Shown: positions 17,106-26,156 of the stretch, one piece after another
Layout: every line of letters begins with the position of its first letter
How positions within the stretch are numbered: position 1 is the stretch's first letter
DNA from: Serpentinimonas raichei
GTDB taxonomy: Bacteria; Pseudomonadota; Gammaproteobacteria; Burkholderiales; Burkholderiaceae_C
Direction: 5' to 3'
DNA: 64,000 nt
NCBI RefSeq assembly: GCF_000828895.1
Contig: NZ_AP014568.1
Coordinates: 1,495,858 to 1,559,857 of the forward strand
The notes under the pieces: generated by a model
Told to the model about the DNA's origin: nothing
Seen by the model: the letters and a program-made list of their open reading frames with translations, nothing else
Database searches by the model: none
Position numbers and translations under genes: made by a program

Positions 17106-17194
17106 GTGAACCAAGGGCCCGCTCGGCCGGCCTTGAATCATGAATCTGGGGGGCCTGCGCCCCCTTTTTCTTGACACGCGCACGGCGCTTTAAA

Positions 17195-17368
17195 CCGAGA
17201 TTATCCATTAGGGTTTGGAGGGCAGGCGGATGCAGGGGCGAGGCAGTTTTGCCCTGACTGAGGCGTCCATAGCGTGGGCTATGGACAACGAAGAAGGGCG
17301 AAACTGGCCGCCCATGCGCCGTTTGCACCCAAACAGCACCGCTAGGTGCGCCTAATGGATAATCTCGG
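17195..17368. mobile_element. MITE-like 174-bp hairpin element with 18-bp inverted ends and TTAAA direct repeats
   Basis: Perfect terminal inverted repeats CCGAGATTATCCATTAGG at 17195-17212 and 17351-17368 are flanked on both sides by the direct repeat TTAAA (17190-17194 and 17369-17373), as expected for a target duplication. The whole interior is an imperfect inverted repeat: stem 17244-17255 with 17295-17306 (12 bp, one G-T mismatch) and a 9-bp perfect hairpin at 17265-17286. The right arm has an extra small hairpin (GCACC-GCTA-GGTGC at about 17336-17349). No ORF of its own is apparent. It lies between the BI-1 gene and a lipoprotein gene and may also act as a transcription barrier. Confidence 0.7.
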
Positions 17369-17378
17369 TTAAACCACA

Positions 17379-17966
17379 ATGTGCCTCACCATGCCCTCCC
17401 GTACTGCAAGCCTTCCCCTGCCCCGCTGGTGGCTGCTCGCTGCCCTGCCCGCTTTTTTGCTGCTGAGCGGCTGCGACATGCTGGGGCTGGAAACCCCCGG
17501 CATGGTCACCCAACGCCAAGCGGCCGAGGCGCGGGCGGTGGGTGCGGCCTGCCGCCACGCGGTGCGCAGCATCGAGGATTGTTTTGCCTCGAACCCGCGC
17601 CTGTCGAGGGCCGAGATGTTCGAGGGCTGGCGCGAGATGGACCAGCACATGCGCGACAACGACATCCAGGGCATGCCACAGCAACCTGCACCCGCTGCGG
17701 CGGCCCCGACGGAGCAGCTGTTGCCGGTGTCGCCGGCTGGCGGGGTGGCACCGGCCCCGGCTGGCGCCCCCCGGGCTGCGGGGGCCCCCGCCACCAATCC
17801 GGCTACCCCTGCCGCCCCGGCTGCCACCCCAGCCCCACCACGGCCTGCCGCACCAGCCACCCCTGGCGGGGCCACGCCGGGCACGGTGCCGCTGCCGGCA
17901 CGGCCGGGCTTGGCGACGACCCCTGCTCCAGCGGCTGCACCCGCAGCGCCAGCACCTGCACGTTAG
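17379..17966 (+). CDS. Putative lipoprotein with Pro/Ala-rich tail
   Basis: 195 residues. After a basic N-terminus, a hydrophobic stretch (WWLLAALPAFLLLSGC) ends in the lipobox LLSGC, so the mature protein would start at Cys about 31 and be lipid-anchored. Residues about 45-100 are a small conserved-looking part with two Cys (GAACRHAVRSIEDCFAS) and the segment MFEGWREMDQHMRDNDI; the last 95 residues are almost only Pro, Ala, Gly and Thr, probably an envelope-spanning linker. ATG at 17391 is an alternative start. It begins 5 bp after the right repeat flank of the MITE, so its promoter may be inside that element. Function unknown. Confidence 0.65.
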   Translation: MCLTMPSRTASLPLPRWWLLAALPAFLLLSGCDMLGLETPGMVTQRQAAEARAVGAACRHAVRSIEDCFASNPRLSRAEMFEGWREMDQHMRDNDIQGMPQQPAPAAAAPTEQLLPVSPAGGVAPAPAGAPRAAGAPATNPATPAAPAATPAPPRPAAPATPGGATPGTVPLPARPGLATTPAPAAAPAAPAPAR

Positions 17967-18005
17967 CGCGCTTCTGACCGCAGCAAACGGGTTGGCCCCA
18001 AGTGT

Positions 18006-19559
18006 TCAGCCTGCGTCGGCCCGCTCGAACACCGCCATGCTCTCCACGTGGGCCGTGTGCGCAAACATGTTCACCACCCCCGCCGCCGCGCAGCGGTAGC
18101 CGGCCTGGTGCACCAACAGCCCGGCGTCGCGCGCCAACGTGGACGGGTTGCAACTCACGTAAACGATGCGCTGCGGGGGGCGCCAATCGGTCGTCGCGCC
18201 AGCCGTTGCGGCTTGGGGGACGCCCTCTTGGCCCTCTTGGTCGCCTTGGCCACCTTGGGCCTGCTGCCAATCGGCCAGCGCCTTGACCAGCGCAAAAGCG
18301 CCCTCACGCGGCGGGTCCACCAGCCATTTTTCGGCCACTCCGTCGGCGCACAACTGCTGCGGCGTGATCTCGAACAGGTTGCGCACCTCGAACCGGGTCG
18401 GCGCCAAGCCGCCGCGCTGGCCTTGGTTCTCGGCCCAGTTGGCCTGGGCCCGCGCCACCAAGGAGGCGCTGCCCTCGATGCCCAGCACCGCGCGCGCCCG
18501 GGTTGCCAAAGGCAGGGTGAAGTTGCCTAGGCCGCAGAACCAGTCGATCACGCGCTCGTGGGCTTGCGGCGCCAGCAGTCGCACCGCACGCCCGACCAGC
18601 ACCCGGTTGATGTGTGGGTTGACTTGGGTGAAGTCGGTTGGCCTAAAGGGCATGCGCAGCCCAAACTCGCTCAGGGCATAGTCTAGGCAGGGCTGCCCAG
18701 CGTCCGCATCCAGCAAGTGCGCGGTGTCGGGGCCTTTGGGCTGCAGCCACCACTGGATCGGGGCCGTGGCACTGCCATGGCTGTGTGCAAAGGCGCGCAA
18801 GCGGGCGCAATCGGCTGCGCTCAGGGGTTGCAAGTGGCGCAGCACCAGCGCCGTCACCGCATCGCCCACCGCCAGCTCGATCTGCGGGCAGGTCTCGCGC
18901 GCGTCCATGCTGCCAAACAACTCGCGCAGCGGCAGCAGCAGCGCGCTCACATGGGGCGGCAACACCGGACAGACGCGCATATCGGCCACATAGCGGCTCT
19001 TGCGTTCGTGAAAGCCGATCAGCACCTGCCCTTTTTTGTGCACGTAGCGCACCGACAGCCGGGCCCGGTAGCGGTAGCCCCATGCCGGGCCTGCAATGGC
19101 AGGCAGGATCGAGTCAGGGCGGACCTTGGCCAAGTGCCAGAGGTTGTCTTCCAGCACGCGCTGCTTGACCGCCACCTGGGCCGCCGTATCCAAATGCTGC
19201 ATCTTGCAGCCGCCGCAAGCCCCGGCGTGCAGGCCAAAGTGTGGGCAACGCGGTTGCACGCGCAAGGCCGACTCGCGGTGTATCGCGCTCAGGTCGGCCT
19301 GTTCCCACTGGTTTTTGCTGCGCCGCGTTTTCGCGCTGACCCATTCGGTGGGCAAGGCGCCATCAATGAACACCACCTTGCCGTCGGGGCGCCGCGCCAC
19401 CCCTTGGGCATCGAGGTCCATGGCATCGACGCGCAGCCAGCCCGCAGGTGGCAGGCTGGCGCACGGCAGAGCAACCGTTTCAGGACAGGCAGCTGGCTCG
19501 TTGCAATCGGAAGCGTTGACAGGCTCGGGGCAGGCCGTTGAGGTTTCAGCGCAGGCCAT
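18006..19559 (-). CDS. rlmD: 23S rRNA (uracil-1939-C5)-methyltransferase RlmD
   Basis: 517 residues. A TRAM-like N-terminal domain ([20 protein letters not shown]) is followed by the Fe-S cysteine cluster ([17 protein letters not shown]) and a SAM-dependent methyltransferase domain with [14 protein letters not shown] and the catalytic Cys in [11 protein letters not shown]. This set identifies RlmD (RumA), which methylates U1939 of 23S rRNA. A Q/G-rich insertion is present near residue 440 ([15 protein letters not shown]). The ATG at 19559 shares its A with the nlpD stop (TGATG), so it is the last gene of surE-pcm-nlpD-rlmD. Confidence 0.93.
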   Translation of the reverse strand: MACAETSTACPEPVNASDCNEPAACPETVALPCASLPPAGWLRVDAMDLDAQGVARRPDGKVVFIDGALPTEWVSAKTRRSKNQWEQADLSAIHRESALRVQPRCPHFGLHAGACGGCKMQHLDTAAQVAVKQRVLEDNLWHLAKVRPDSILPAIAGPAWGYRYRARLSVRYVHKKGQVLIGFHERKSRYVADMRVCPVLPPHVSALLLPLRELFGSMDARETCPQIELAVGDAVTALVLRHLQPLSAADCARLRAFAHSHGSATAPIQWWLQPKGPDTAHLLDADAGQPCLDYALSEFGLRMPFRPTDFTQVNPHINRVLVGRAVRLLAPQAHERVIDWFCGLGNFTLPLATRARAVLGIEGSASLVARAQANWAENQGQRGGLAPTRFEVRNLFEITPQQLCADGVAEKWLVDPPREGAFALVKALADWQQAQGGQGDQEGQEGVPQAATAGATTDWRPPQRIVYVSCNPSTLARDAGLLVHQAGYRCAAAGVVNMFAHTAHVESMAVFERADAG

Positions 19560-20554
19560 CAACGACGAGGCAAGAATGTGGCCGGATCGACCGGACGCCC
19601 TTGGCGCCGCACCTCGAAGTGCAATTTGACGCGGTCGGCGTCGCTGCTGCCCATTTCGGCAATGCGTTGCCCTTGGCGCACCACCTGGTCTTCGCGCACC
19701 AGCAGCGACTGGTTGTGTGCATAGGCGGTGAGGAAGGTGTTGTTGTGCTTGATGATGACCAGATTGCCATAGCCGCGCAACCCGGCTCCGGCGTACACCA
19801 CCCGGCCCGCCGCCGCCGCCAGCACCGGGTCGCCGGCGCGGCCACCGATGCCGATGCCCTTGTTGCGTGACTCGTCAAAGGCCTCGATCACCGGGCCGGC
19901 GGCTGGCCAGATCAGGCTGATGGTGTCGGCTGTAGCCGCTGCCGGCGCCGGGGCCGGGGCCGCCGCTGCGACGCCTGGCGCTGCGCGAGCCGGCTCAGGC
20001 GCTGCCGCAGGGGGGGCGGGGTCGGTCAGCGCCCGGCCTTGCACGCTGGGGGTGGCCACCGGGGCCGCCGTGGTGCCGGCCGCGCTCGGGGCTGGGGCCG
20101 CAACCACTGGGCGCGCCGCCAATGCCGTTTCGGGTGGCACCACCCGCAGCACCTGCCCGACCTCGATCCGGTCGGGGTTCGTGATGCCGTTCCAAGCGGC
20201 GATGTCGCGCCAGCTTTGGCCCGTCTCCAAGCCGATGCGGATCAGGGTGTCGCCGGGGCGCACCGTGTAAAAGCCGGGTTGGCCGGCGTTTTCTGCTCCG
20301 GGTGGCAAGGGGGCCACCGCCGCCCGCGTTGCAGGCACGGGGCTGCGCTCAGCCACCGGCGCGCGTTGCTGTGGCGGTGCGGCACAGCCCAGCAGCAGCA
20401 CGGCGCTCAGGGCCAAACCGCCCCAAAGGGCCGTGGAGTGGCCGCGCCGCCCTTTGGTCAAGCCAGACAAGGCGCCTGCGGTGCACCTGCCAAACCCCTG
20501 CCCCGCACTGGGCACAACCCTTGCATTCATACAATACCCCATCAATGATCCCAT
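19559..20554 (-). CDS. nlpD: NlpD-like lipoprotein with LysM and M23 (LytM) domains
   Basis: 331 residues from the first ATG. A hydrophobic helix ending in VLLLGC marks a lipobox; a LysM domain follows ([14 protein letters not shown] to about residue 150), then an Ala/Pro linker, and a LytM/M23 domain (about 215-331) ending in [15 protein letters not shown]. The M23 metal ligands appear degenerate at the first site (NKGIGIG in place of HxGxD), which fits NlpD proteins that activate amidases rather than cut peptidoglycan. Later ATGs at 20542 and 20530 are possible starts; 20530 has the better purine-rich upstream. It lies between pcm and rlmD, the usual place. Confidence 0.88.
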   Translation of the reverse strand: MGSLMGYCMNARVVPSAGQGFGRCTAGALSGLTKGRRGHSTALWGGLALSAVLLLGCAAPPQQRAPVAERSPVPATRAAVAPLPPGAENAGQPGFYTVRPGDTLIRIGLETGQSWRDIAAWNGITNPDRIEVGQVLRVVPPETALAARPVVAAPAPSAAGTTAAPVATPSVQGRALTDPAPPAAAPEPARAAPGVAAAAPAPAPAAATADTISLIWPAAGPVIEAFDESRNKGIGIGGRAGDPVLAAAAGRVVYAGAGLRGYGNLVIIKHNNTFLTAYAHNQSLLVREDQVVRQGQRIAEMGSSDADRVKLHFEVRRQGRPVDPATFLPRR

Positions 20555-20569
20555 CCGGCTGGCACAGAG

Positions 20570-21391
20570 TCAGCCCACCCCAGATTTTAGGGGGACGAAG
20601 CGCACCGCATCGAGCACCTGCCGCTTCCAACCCTGCGCCGTGCGCTCGATCAACACCAGATGCTGCTGCCCCGGGCTGAGTTCCGTCGGCGCCACCAGCC
20701 GGCCGCCGATTTCGAGTTGCTCCAGCCACACCGAGGGCAACTCCGGCCCGGCCGCCGCCGCAACGATGCCGGCATAGGGGGCGCCGGCCGGGTAACCGAG
20801 CATGCCGTCGCCCAAGATCAGGTGCAAATTGGGCAGGCGCAGCTCGCGCAGGTTCTCGCGTGCGCGCTCGTGCAGGCCGCGCAGGCGCTCGATGCTGTAG
20901 ACCTCGCGGCACAGCAGGCTTAACAGCGCCGCTTGGTAGCCGCAGCCGGTGCCGATTTCCAGCACCCGCCCCAGCGGCTGCGTTCGGCCCGCGCACAGCA
21001 GCTCCAGCATGCGCGCCACCATGGTGGGTTGCGAAATGGTCTGCCCCAAGCCGATCGGCAGGCTGATGTCTTCGTAGGCTTGCGAGGCCAGCCCCGTATC
21101 GACGAAGCGGTGCCGCTCCACCGTGGCCATGGCACGCTCCACCGCCGGGTGCTGCAGGCCTTGCGCCACCAGCCGGCGCACCAGCGCCAGCCGCACCGCT
21201 TCCGAATCCAGCCCGCTGCCCCGGGAGGCTTGCGTTGCGGCCGCCGGCCTACCCGCCGCGCTGCGCACCACGGGGGGCTGGGGCCGCAAACCCGGAATCT
21301 GCGCTGGAAAGGCTGGGCGGGTGGTCGGGCGCGAGGTCTGATGGACAGCGCCCGTCGCCGCCGGGCCAACTCCGGGTTTGGGGCGGTTCAT
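20570..21391 (-). CDS. pcm: Protein-L-isoaspartate O-methyltransferase
   Basis: 273 residues from the ATG at 21391, which overlaps the surE stop (ATGA). The first 60 residues are a Pro/Ala/Arg-rich extension absent from the shortest Pcm proteins; the catalytic domain starts near [15 protein letters not shown] and shows [18 protein letters not shown] motif [17 protein letters not shown] and the post-motif EVYSIERL. The enzyme methylates isoaspartyl residues in aged proteins so that they can be repaired, in the cytoplasm. The longer frame to 21478 was rejected because it reads into surE. Confidence 0.92.
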   Translation of the reverse strand: MNRPKPGVGPAATGAVHQTSRPTTRPAFPAQIPGLRPQPPVVRSAAGRPAAATQASRGSGLDSEAVRLALVRRLVAQGLQHPAVERAMATVERHRFVDTGLASQAYEDISLPIGLGQTISQPTMVARMLELLCAGRTQPLGRVLEIGTGCGYQAALLSLLCREVYSIERLRGLHERARENLRELRLPNLHLILGDGMLGYPAGAPYAGIVAAAAGPELPSVWLEQLEIGGRLVAPTELSPGQQHLVLIERTAQGWKRQVLDAVRFVPLKSGVG

Positions 21392-22257
21392 GGCTGCGCC
21401 GGCCCCGCTGCGGGCGCGGGTGCGGGCACGGCCACCGGCTGGGCCCCGGGTGCCAGCGGGCGGGGGGCACGCGACCACTGCGCCACCGACTGGCCCCAGT
21501 AGGCCAGGCGCGCATGGTCGGTCAGATCGACCTGCAGCGGCGTCACGGCAACAAAACCGTGCTCGGCGGCATGAAAATCGGTGCCTTCGGCGTCGTCCTT
21601 GGCTGGGCCGGCGCTGCCGATCCAGTACATGGTGTCGCCGCGCGGGTTGACTTGGGTGATCACGCGCTCGGCCGCATGGCGCCGCCCCAGCCGCACCACC
21701 TTGAAGCCGCGCAATTCGTGCCTAGGCAGACAGGGCACGTTGACGTTGAGCAGCCACGGCTCGGCCGGGTGCGGCTGCTCGGCCGAGCGCGGTTGCGCCG
21801 CCGCCTGCACCGAGGGCAGCAGATGCCGCACCAGCTCCTGTGCCTTGGCCGCAGCGGCGTCCAGGTGTCGCCAGCCCTTTTCGGTTTGCGAAAAAGCAAT
21901 CGCCGGGATGCCAAACAAATAGCCCTCCATGGCCGCGCCTACGGTGCCGGAGTAGATCGTGTCGTCGCCCATGTTGGCACCGTTGTTGATTCCCGACACG
22001 ACCAGATCGGGCGTGTAGCCCAGCAGCCCGGTGAGCGCGATGTGCACGCAGTCGGCCGGGGTGCCATTGACGTAGCGAAAGCCGTTGGGGGCCGTGTGCA
22101 CGTAGAGCGGCGAATGCAAGGTGAGCGCGTTCGACTTGGCGCTGTTGTTGTGCTCGGGCGCCACCACCTCCACGCTGGCGATTTCGCACAAGGCCTCATA
22201 CAAAGCAACGATGCCCGCTGCCTGATAACCGTCGTCGTTGGACAAAAGGATCTTCAT
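21388..22257 (-). CDS. surE: 5'/3'-nucleotidase SurE
   Basis: 289 residues. Begins [16 protein letters not shown] with the metal ligands Asp-Asp (NDD), followed by the [14 protein letters not shown] and [21 protein letters not shown] motifs that bind phosphate and metal in SurE. The family hydrolyses nucleoside monophosphates and short polyphosphates in stress and stationary phase. Compared with typical SurE of about 250 residues it has a Pro/Ala C-terminal tail. A start three codons upstream (22266) exists; 22257 gives the conserved N-terminus. First gene of the surE-pcm-nlpD-rlmD unit. Confidence 0.95.
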   Translation of the reverse strand: MKILLSNDDGYQAAGIVALYEALCEIASVEVVAPEHNNSAKSNALTLHSPLYVHTAPNGFRYVNGTPADCVHIALTGLLGYTPDLVVSGINNGANMGDDTIYSGTVGAAMEGYLFGIPAIAFSQTEKGWRHLDAAAAKAQELVRHLLPSVQAAAQPRSAEQPHPAEPWLLNVNVPCLPRHELRGFKVVRLGRRHAAERVITQVNPRGDTMYWIGSAGPAKDDAEGTDFHAAEHGFVAVTPLQVDLTDHARLAYWGQSVAQWSRAPRPLAPGAQPVAVPAPAPAAGPAQP

Positions 22258-22357
22258 TGCCGGCAATTGTAGGCCGTCGCTGCCGAGACAGCGCGGCCCG
22301 CTGCCTGCGCGCCCGCAAACCTATGATGACCGCACCCCAACCTTTGAGGAGATGAGC

Positions 22358-23350
22358 ATGCACGCTTGGATCTGCGACCACCCGACCGGCATCGACGCCC
22401 TGCGCTGGCAAGAGCAGCCCACCCCGCAGCCGCAAGCCGGTCAGGTGCTGATTGAAATTCGGGCCGCCAGCCTGAATTTCCCCGACTTGCTGATCGTCCA
22501 GAACAAATACCAGATCAAACCCACCCCGCCCTTCGTGCCGGGGGCCGAATACGCCGGCATCGTGCGCGCCGTGGGTGCGGGGGTGACGCACCTGCAAGTG
22601 GGCCAAGCGGTGGCCTGCCTGAGTGGCACCGGCGGCTTTGCCACCCACACGCTGGCTCCGGCGGCGCTGTGCCTGCCGCTGCCACCCGGTTTTGACTTGG
22701 TCGATGCCGCCGCTTTCATGATGACCTACGCCACCTCCTACCACGCCCTGCTCGACCGGGGTGCCTTGCAGGCGGGTGAAACGGTGCTGGTGCTGGGGGC
22801 CGCAGGCGGGGTGGGCACGGCAGCCATACAGATTGCTCGCCAAGCCGGCGCCACCGTGATCGCCGCCGCTTCCAGCGCCGAAAAATGCGCCCTGTGCCAG
22901 CAAGTGGGCGCGCACCAGACCATCAACTACAGCGTACACCGGCCCGAGGGCAGCTTGCGCGAGGCCATCAAAGCCGCCTGCGGCGGCCGTGGGCCCGATG
23001 TGATCTACGACCCGGTTGGCGGGGATCTGGCCGAACCGGCGCTGCGCTCGATCGCCTGGCGCGGCCGCTACCTGGTGATCGGCTTTGCCGCTGGCCCGAT
23101 CCCGAGCCTGCCGCTGAACCTGCCGCTGCTCAAAGGGGCTTCGGTGGTGGGGGTGTTCTGGGGCGAGTACGCCAAGCGCGAACCCCAAGCCAACGCCGCC
23201 ATGCTGCAGACGCTGGTGCAGTGGATGGCGCAGGGCCAGATTAAACCGGTCATCGACCGCACCCTGCCCATGCGCGAACTGCCGCAGGCACTGCGCCTGA
23301 TGGGCCAGCGCCAGGTCAAGGGCAAACTGGTGTTGCTCAACCCGGATTGA
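22358..23350 (+). CDS. NADPH:quinone oxidoreductase, zinc-independent MDR family
   Basis: 330 residues with an N-terminal GroES-like domain (RAASLNFPDLLIVQNKYQ, PFVPGAEYAG) and a Rossmann domain with VLVLGAAGGVGTAAIQIA around residue 145. The zinc ligands of alcohol dehydrogenases are missing, which fits quinone oxidoreductase/zeta-crystallin types. It would reduce quinones or activated enones with NADPH in the cytoplasm. The start is the ATG with GAGGAG 6 nt upstream; an ATG at 22352 overlaps that site and is unlikely. It is divergent from surE and about 30 bp upstream of the FNR-box promoter of the peroxidase gene. Confidence 0.88.
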   Translation: MHAWICDHPTGIDALRWQEQPTPQPQAGQVLIEIRAASLNFPDLLIVQNKYQIKPTPPFVPGAEYAGIVRAVGAGVTHLQVGQAVACLSGTGGFATHTLAPAALCLPLPPGFDLVDAAAFMMTYATSYHALLDRGALQAGETVLVLGAAGGVGTAAIQIARQAGATVIAAASSAEKCALCQQVGAHQTINYSVHRPEGSLREAIKAACGGRGPDVIYDPVGGDLAEPALRSIAWRGRYLVIGFAAGPIPSLPLNLPLLKGASVVGVFWGEYAKREPQANAAMLQTLVQWMAQGQIKPVIDRTLPMRELPQALRLMGQRQVKGKLVLLNPD

Positions 23351-23382
23351 GTTCCCGTGCCCGGCACAATTCAGCGGCAGCA

Positions 23383-23424
23383 TTGATCTAGGTCAAAGAT
23401 TTTGGTTCCGTCGGGGTTTACATT
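23383..23424 (+). promoter_or_regulatory. FNR/ANR-type site and -10 element of the cytochrome c peroxidase promoter
   Basis: TTGATCTAGGTCAA at 23383-23396 differs from the FNR consensus TTGAT-N4-ATCAA by one base. A -10 like TACATT at 23419-23424 would place transcription start near 23431, so the site centres at about -41.5, the classic position for a class II FNR activator. The start codon is 35 bp further on, with AAGGAG as ribosome-binding site. Confidence 0.65.
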
Positions 23425-23465
23425 GTTTGTAACAAAAGTTTACCAACCCCGAAGGAGAGTGCTCC

Positions 23466-24614
23466 ATGAAGATCAAAGCCATCGCCGCTGCCGTGGCGCT
23501 TGCCGCTGCCGGTTACGCCGTTGCATCGTCCCCCGCGCCTGCGCGCACCGGCCCAGCCGCCACCCCCACTGCGGCACCCGCGGCGGCGGCGGCGCGCGGC
23601 GCGGCCCCGGCTGCGGCCCCTGCGCCAACCCGAGCGGCGGTGCCGCCCATTCCGGCCGCGCCGGCGGGAGCGGACGACCCGTTCCGTCACCTGTTCGCCC
23701 CCATCCAGCCGCCGCAGAGCATCAACATAGGCAAGGCCAACTTGGGCAAGATGATGTTCTTTGAGCCGCGCCTGTCGCGCTCGGGCTTCATCTCCTGCAA
23801 CTCCTGCCACAACGTCAGCCGCGGCGGCTCCGACAACCTGCGCGTCTCGATCGGCGACCGCTGGCAAGCCGGCACGCTCAATTCACCCACCGTGTTCAAC
23901 GCCGCGCTCAACATCGCGCAGTTCTGGGACGGCCGCGCCGCCACCCTGCAAGCCCAAGCCGGTGGCCCGATTGCCAATCCGGTCGAGATGGCGTTCACGC
24001 ACGAACTGGCCATCGACATGCTGGAGTCGATCCCCGAGTACGTGCGCCAATTCCGCTTGGTGTTCGGGCAAGAGCGCATCACCATGGAGCAAGTCACCGC
24101 CACCTTGGCCGAGTTCCAAAAAACCCTGCTCACGCCCAACTCGCGCTTTGACCAGTGGCTGCTGGGCGACACCACCGCGCTCAACGCCAACGAACTGGCC
24201 GGCTACCGCCTGTTCAACCAAGCCGGCTGCATGGCCTGCCACAACGGGGTCAACCTGGGTGGCAACGCGTTCCAGAAAATGGGCGTGGTCGAGCCCTACC
24301 ACAGCTTGGCGGGCGCCAGTGCGGTGGGCCGGGCCGCCGTCACCGGCAAAGACGCGGACCGCTTCAACTTCAAGGTGCCCACCTTGCGCAACGTCGACAT
24401 GACCTACCCCTATTTCCACGACGGTGCCGCCAACACCCTGACCGAGGCGGTGGATGTGATGGGGCGCTTGCAACTCGGGCGGCGCTTTAGCGACCAAGAA
24501 AACGCGCAGATCGTGGCCTTCCTAAAAACCCTGACCGGCGACCAGCCCGCCTTCACCATCCCGCATCTGCCGCCGTCGTCCGACCGCACCCCGCGGCCCA
24601 ACCCCTTCAACTGA
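23466..24614 (+). CDS. Di-haem cytochrome c peroxidase, periplasmic
   Basis: 382 residues. An N-terminal signal sequence (AIAAAVALAAAGYAVA) is followed by about 55 residues of Ala/Pro linker and then two c-type haem domains: CNSCH at about residues 111-115 and CMACH at about 255-259. The segments NSPTVFNAALNIAQFWDGRA and KVPTLRNVDMTYPYFHDG are conserved in the CcpA/MauG group. The enzyme reduces H2O2 with electrons from a cytochrome or cupredoxin in the periplasm. The FNR-like box upstream fits low-oxygen induction. Confidence 0.92.
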   Translation: MKIKAIAAAVALAAAGYAVASSPAPARTGPAATPTAAPAAAAARGAAPAAAPAPTRAAVPPIPAAPAGADDPFRHLFAPIQPPQSINIGKANLGKMMFFEPRLSRSGFISCNSCHNVSRGGSDNLRVSIGDRWQAGTLNSPTVFNAALNIAQFWDGRAATLQAQAGGPIANPVEMAFTHELAIDMLESIPEYVRQFRLVFGQERITMEQVTATLAEFQKTLLTPNSRFDQWLLGDTTALNANELAGYRLFNQAGCMACHNGVNLGGNAFQKMGVVEPYHSLAGASAVGRAAVTGKDADRFNFKVPTLRNVDMTYPYFHDGAANTLTEAVDVMGRLQLGRRFSDQENAQIVAFLKTLTGDQPAFTIPHLPPSSDRTPRPNPFN

Positions 24615-24629
24615 GTTGCGGGGCTGCCC

Positions 24630-24656
24630 CTAGGCGCACCCAGTGGGTGCGCCTAG
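24630..24656. repeat. Perfect 12-bp inverted repeat after the peroxidase gene
   Basis: CTAGGCGCACCC and GGGTGCGCCTAG flank a 3-nt loop, 15 bp after the stop codon. No T-run follows on the plus strand, so it is more likely a repeat-like element or 3'-end stabilising hairpin than a terminator. The decamer GGTGCGCCTA also occurs inside the right arm of the MITE at 17345-17354. Confidence 0.6.
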
Positions 24657-24663
24657 AATTTAC

Positions 24664-24697
24664 AAAGCCACCGCAACCGCCAGCGCTGGCTTTTTTT
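24664..24697 (+). terminator. Probable Rho-independent terminator of the peroxidase gene
   Basis: AAAGCCA near 24664 pairs with TGGCTTT, with a GC-rich inner hairpin (GCCAGCGCTGGC), and the stem runs into seven T. It ends directly at the start of the Crp/Fnr gene, so that gene needs a promoter inside this region or is partly read through. Confidence 0.55.
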
Positions 24698-24698
24698 C

Positions 24699-25466
24699 AT
24701 GGCCCTCATGACGACGCCGCACCCCAGCCAGAACCACCTGCTCGCCGCCCTGCCTGCTGCAGAATTTGAGCCCCTGCTGGCGCATCTGGAACGGGTCGAG
24801 CTGGCAGTGGGCGACACGCTCTACCAACCCGGCGGCCAGTTGCGACACGCCTATTTTCCGACCAGCGCCATTGTCTCGCTGCACTACGTGACGGCATCCG
24901 GCGCCTCGGCCGAATCGGCGGGTGTAGGCAATGAAGGCGTGGTTGGCATTTCGCTGTTCATGGGCGGCGACACCACGTCCAGCTCGGCCGTGGTGCAGAC
25001 TGCAGGCCAAGCCTACCGCATGGCGTCCGCCACGCTGCAGCAGGAATTCAAGCGCGCCGGCCTGTTCCAGCGCTTGCTGCTGCGCTACACCCAGGCGCTG
25101 ATGACGCAAATGGCGCAGACCACGGTCTGCACGCGCCACCACTCGGTGGAACAGCAGCTGTGCCGCTGGCTGCTGCTGACGCTGGACCGGCTGCCGTCGA
25201 ACCAGTTGGTCATGACGCAAGAGCTGATCGCCCACATGCTGGGCGTGCGCCGCGAAGGCATCACCGAGGCGGCCGGCAGGCTGCAGAGCGCGGGCGTAAT
25301 CAGCTACCGGCGCGGGCACATTGCGGTGCAAGACCGCGCCGGACTGGAGACCCGCGCCTGCGAATGCTACGCCGTGGTGAGGTCAGAACTCGAGCGCCTG
25401 CTGTGCGATGTGCGCTACCGGCAGGATGGCAACGAGGCCCCCACCGACGCCGCATCGTCGAAATAA
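24699..25466 (+). CDS. Crp/Fnr-family transcriptional regulator
   Basis: 255 residues. A cyclic-nucleotide-binding-like beta-roll spans about 20-130 (GDTLYQPGGQLRHAYFPTSA, GNEGVVGISLFMGG), then the dimerisation helix, and a winged HTH (MTQELIAHMLGVRREGITEA) at about 170-215. It has no N-terminal cysteine cluster, so it does not sense oxygen like FNR, and the recognition helix reads VRREGITEA instead of the E-x-x-S-R of FNR, so it probably has another target. Three small envelope proteins follow on the same strand, a combination seen in stress loci of Burkholderiales. ATG at 24708 is an alternative start. Confidence 0.88.
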   Translation: MALMTTPHPSQNHLLAALPAAEFEPLLAHLERVELAVGDTLYQPGGQLRHAYFPTSAIVSLHYVTASGASAESAGVGNEGVVGISLFMGGDTTSSSAVVQTAGQAYRMASATLQQEFKRAGLFQRLLLRYTQALMTQMAQTTVCTRHHSVEQQLCRWLLLTLDRLPSNQLVMTQELIAHMLGVRREGITEAAGRLQSAGVISYRRGHIAVQDRAGLETRACECYAVVRSELERLLCDVRYRQDGNEAPTDAASSK

Positions 25467-25631
25467 CTGCGCGCTGCGCCGAGTTCGCGCAACCTATGTT
25501 CGCTAGCAGACAGACGGAAATGCGGGCACCCCCTATTCTTGACGCATCGGAAGCAGCAGGCGGCACGCTCTACACCGTGGTCAGGCGCACTGCCTGTTGC
25601 CCATCCGAGTTTGTCTCATCAAGGAATCTCT

Positions 25632-25847
25632 ATGAAAACCCTACAGAAATTTGCCATCGCAAGTGCCTCCGCCATCCTGTTGCTGGGCTTGAGCGGTTGC
25701 GCCGGCATGACGGCGCAAGAAAGAAGCACGGCCATCGGTGCCGGGGCGGGTGCGGTCGGCGGCGCCATCCTGACGGGTGGTAGCCCACTCGGCACCGTGG
25801 GCGGCGCGGCCGTCGGCGGTGTGATCGGCCACGAAGTCGGCAGGTGA
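25632..25847 (+). CDS. Small glycine-zipper lipoprotein (OsmB-like)
   Basis: 71 residues. A short signal (FAIASASAILLLGLSGC) ends in the lipobox LSGC, so the mature protein is lipid-anchored. The remainder is a glycine zipper (IGAGAGAVGGAILTGG, then GGAAVGGVIGHEVGR), as in OsmB-type osmotic-stress lipoproteins, which is thought to form a membrane hairpin. The start is chosen for the GGAAT site 6 nt upstream and the complete signal peptide; a longer frame from 25539 lacks both features. Function is not known beyond stress association. Confidence 0.8.
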   Translation: MKTLQKFAIASASAILLLGLSGCAGMTAQERSTAIGAGAGAVGGAILTGGSPLGTVGGAAVGGVIGHEVGR

Positions 25848-25952
25848 TGCCGGCCGCAGCGCACCGCGCCAAGACGGCGGTGCGAGGCCGTCAGGCACCA
25901 CACCAAGCCGGGCGCGCGGCGCTCCAACGACAACCTTGCTGAGGAACGCATC

Positions 25953-26099
25953 ATGTTATACACCATTGCAATCGTCTTGGGCATCCTCTGGCTGCTGGGC
26001 ATGGTATCCGCGCAAACCTTGGGCGGCCTGATCCACATCCTGTTGGTCATCGCGATCATCGTCATCCTGCTGCGCGTGATCCAAGGTCGCCGCCTTTAA
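25953..26099 (+). CDS. Lmo0937-type tiny membrane protein (DUF5670)
   Basis: 48 residues: two hydrophobic helices (LYTIAIVLGILWLLGMVS and LIHILLVIAIIVILLRVI) joined by AQTLGG. This is the signature of the very small lmo0937/DUF5670 family, widespread next to stress genes. A GAGGAA ribosome-binding site lies 7 nt before the ATG. It lies 105 bp after the glycine-zipper lipoprotein gene and 57 bp before the next small gene. Confidence 0.8.
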   Translation: MLYTIAIVLGILWLLGMVSAQTLGGLIHILLVIAIIVILLRVIQGRRL

Positions 26100-26156
26100 G
26101 GGTGTGCGTGCGCGTGCCGGCGCGCGCCCCATGCATCCTGTTTAGATAGGTGAAAA

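Noticed and set aside
24630..24656. Hairpin after the peroxidase gene as terminator
   Set aside because: The stem is strong but no T-run follows; the T-rich stem just downstream is the better terminator.
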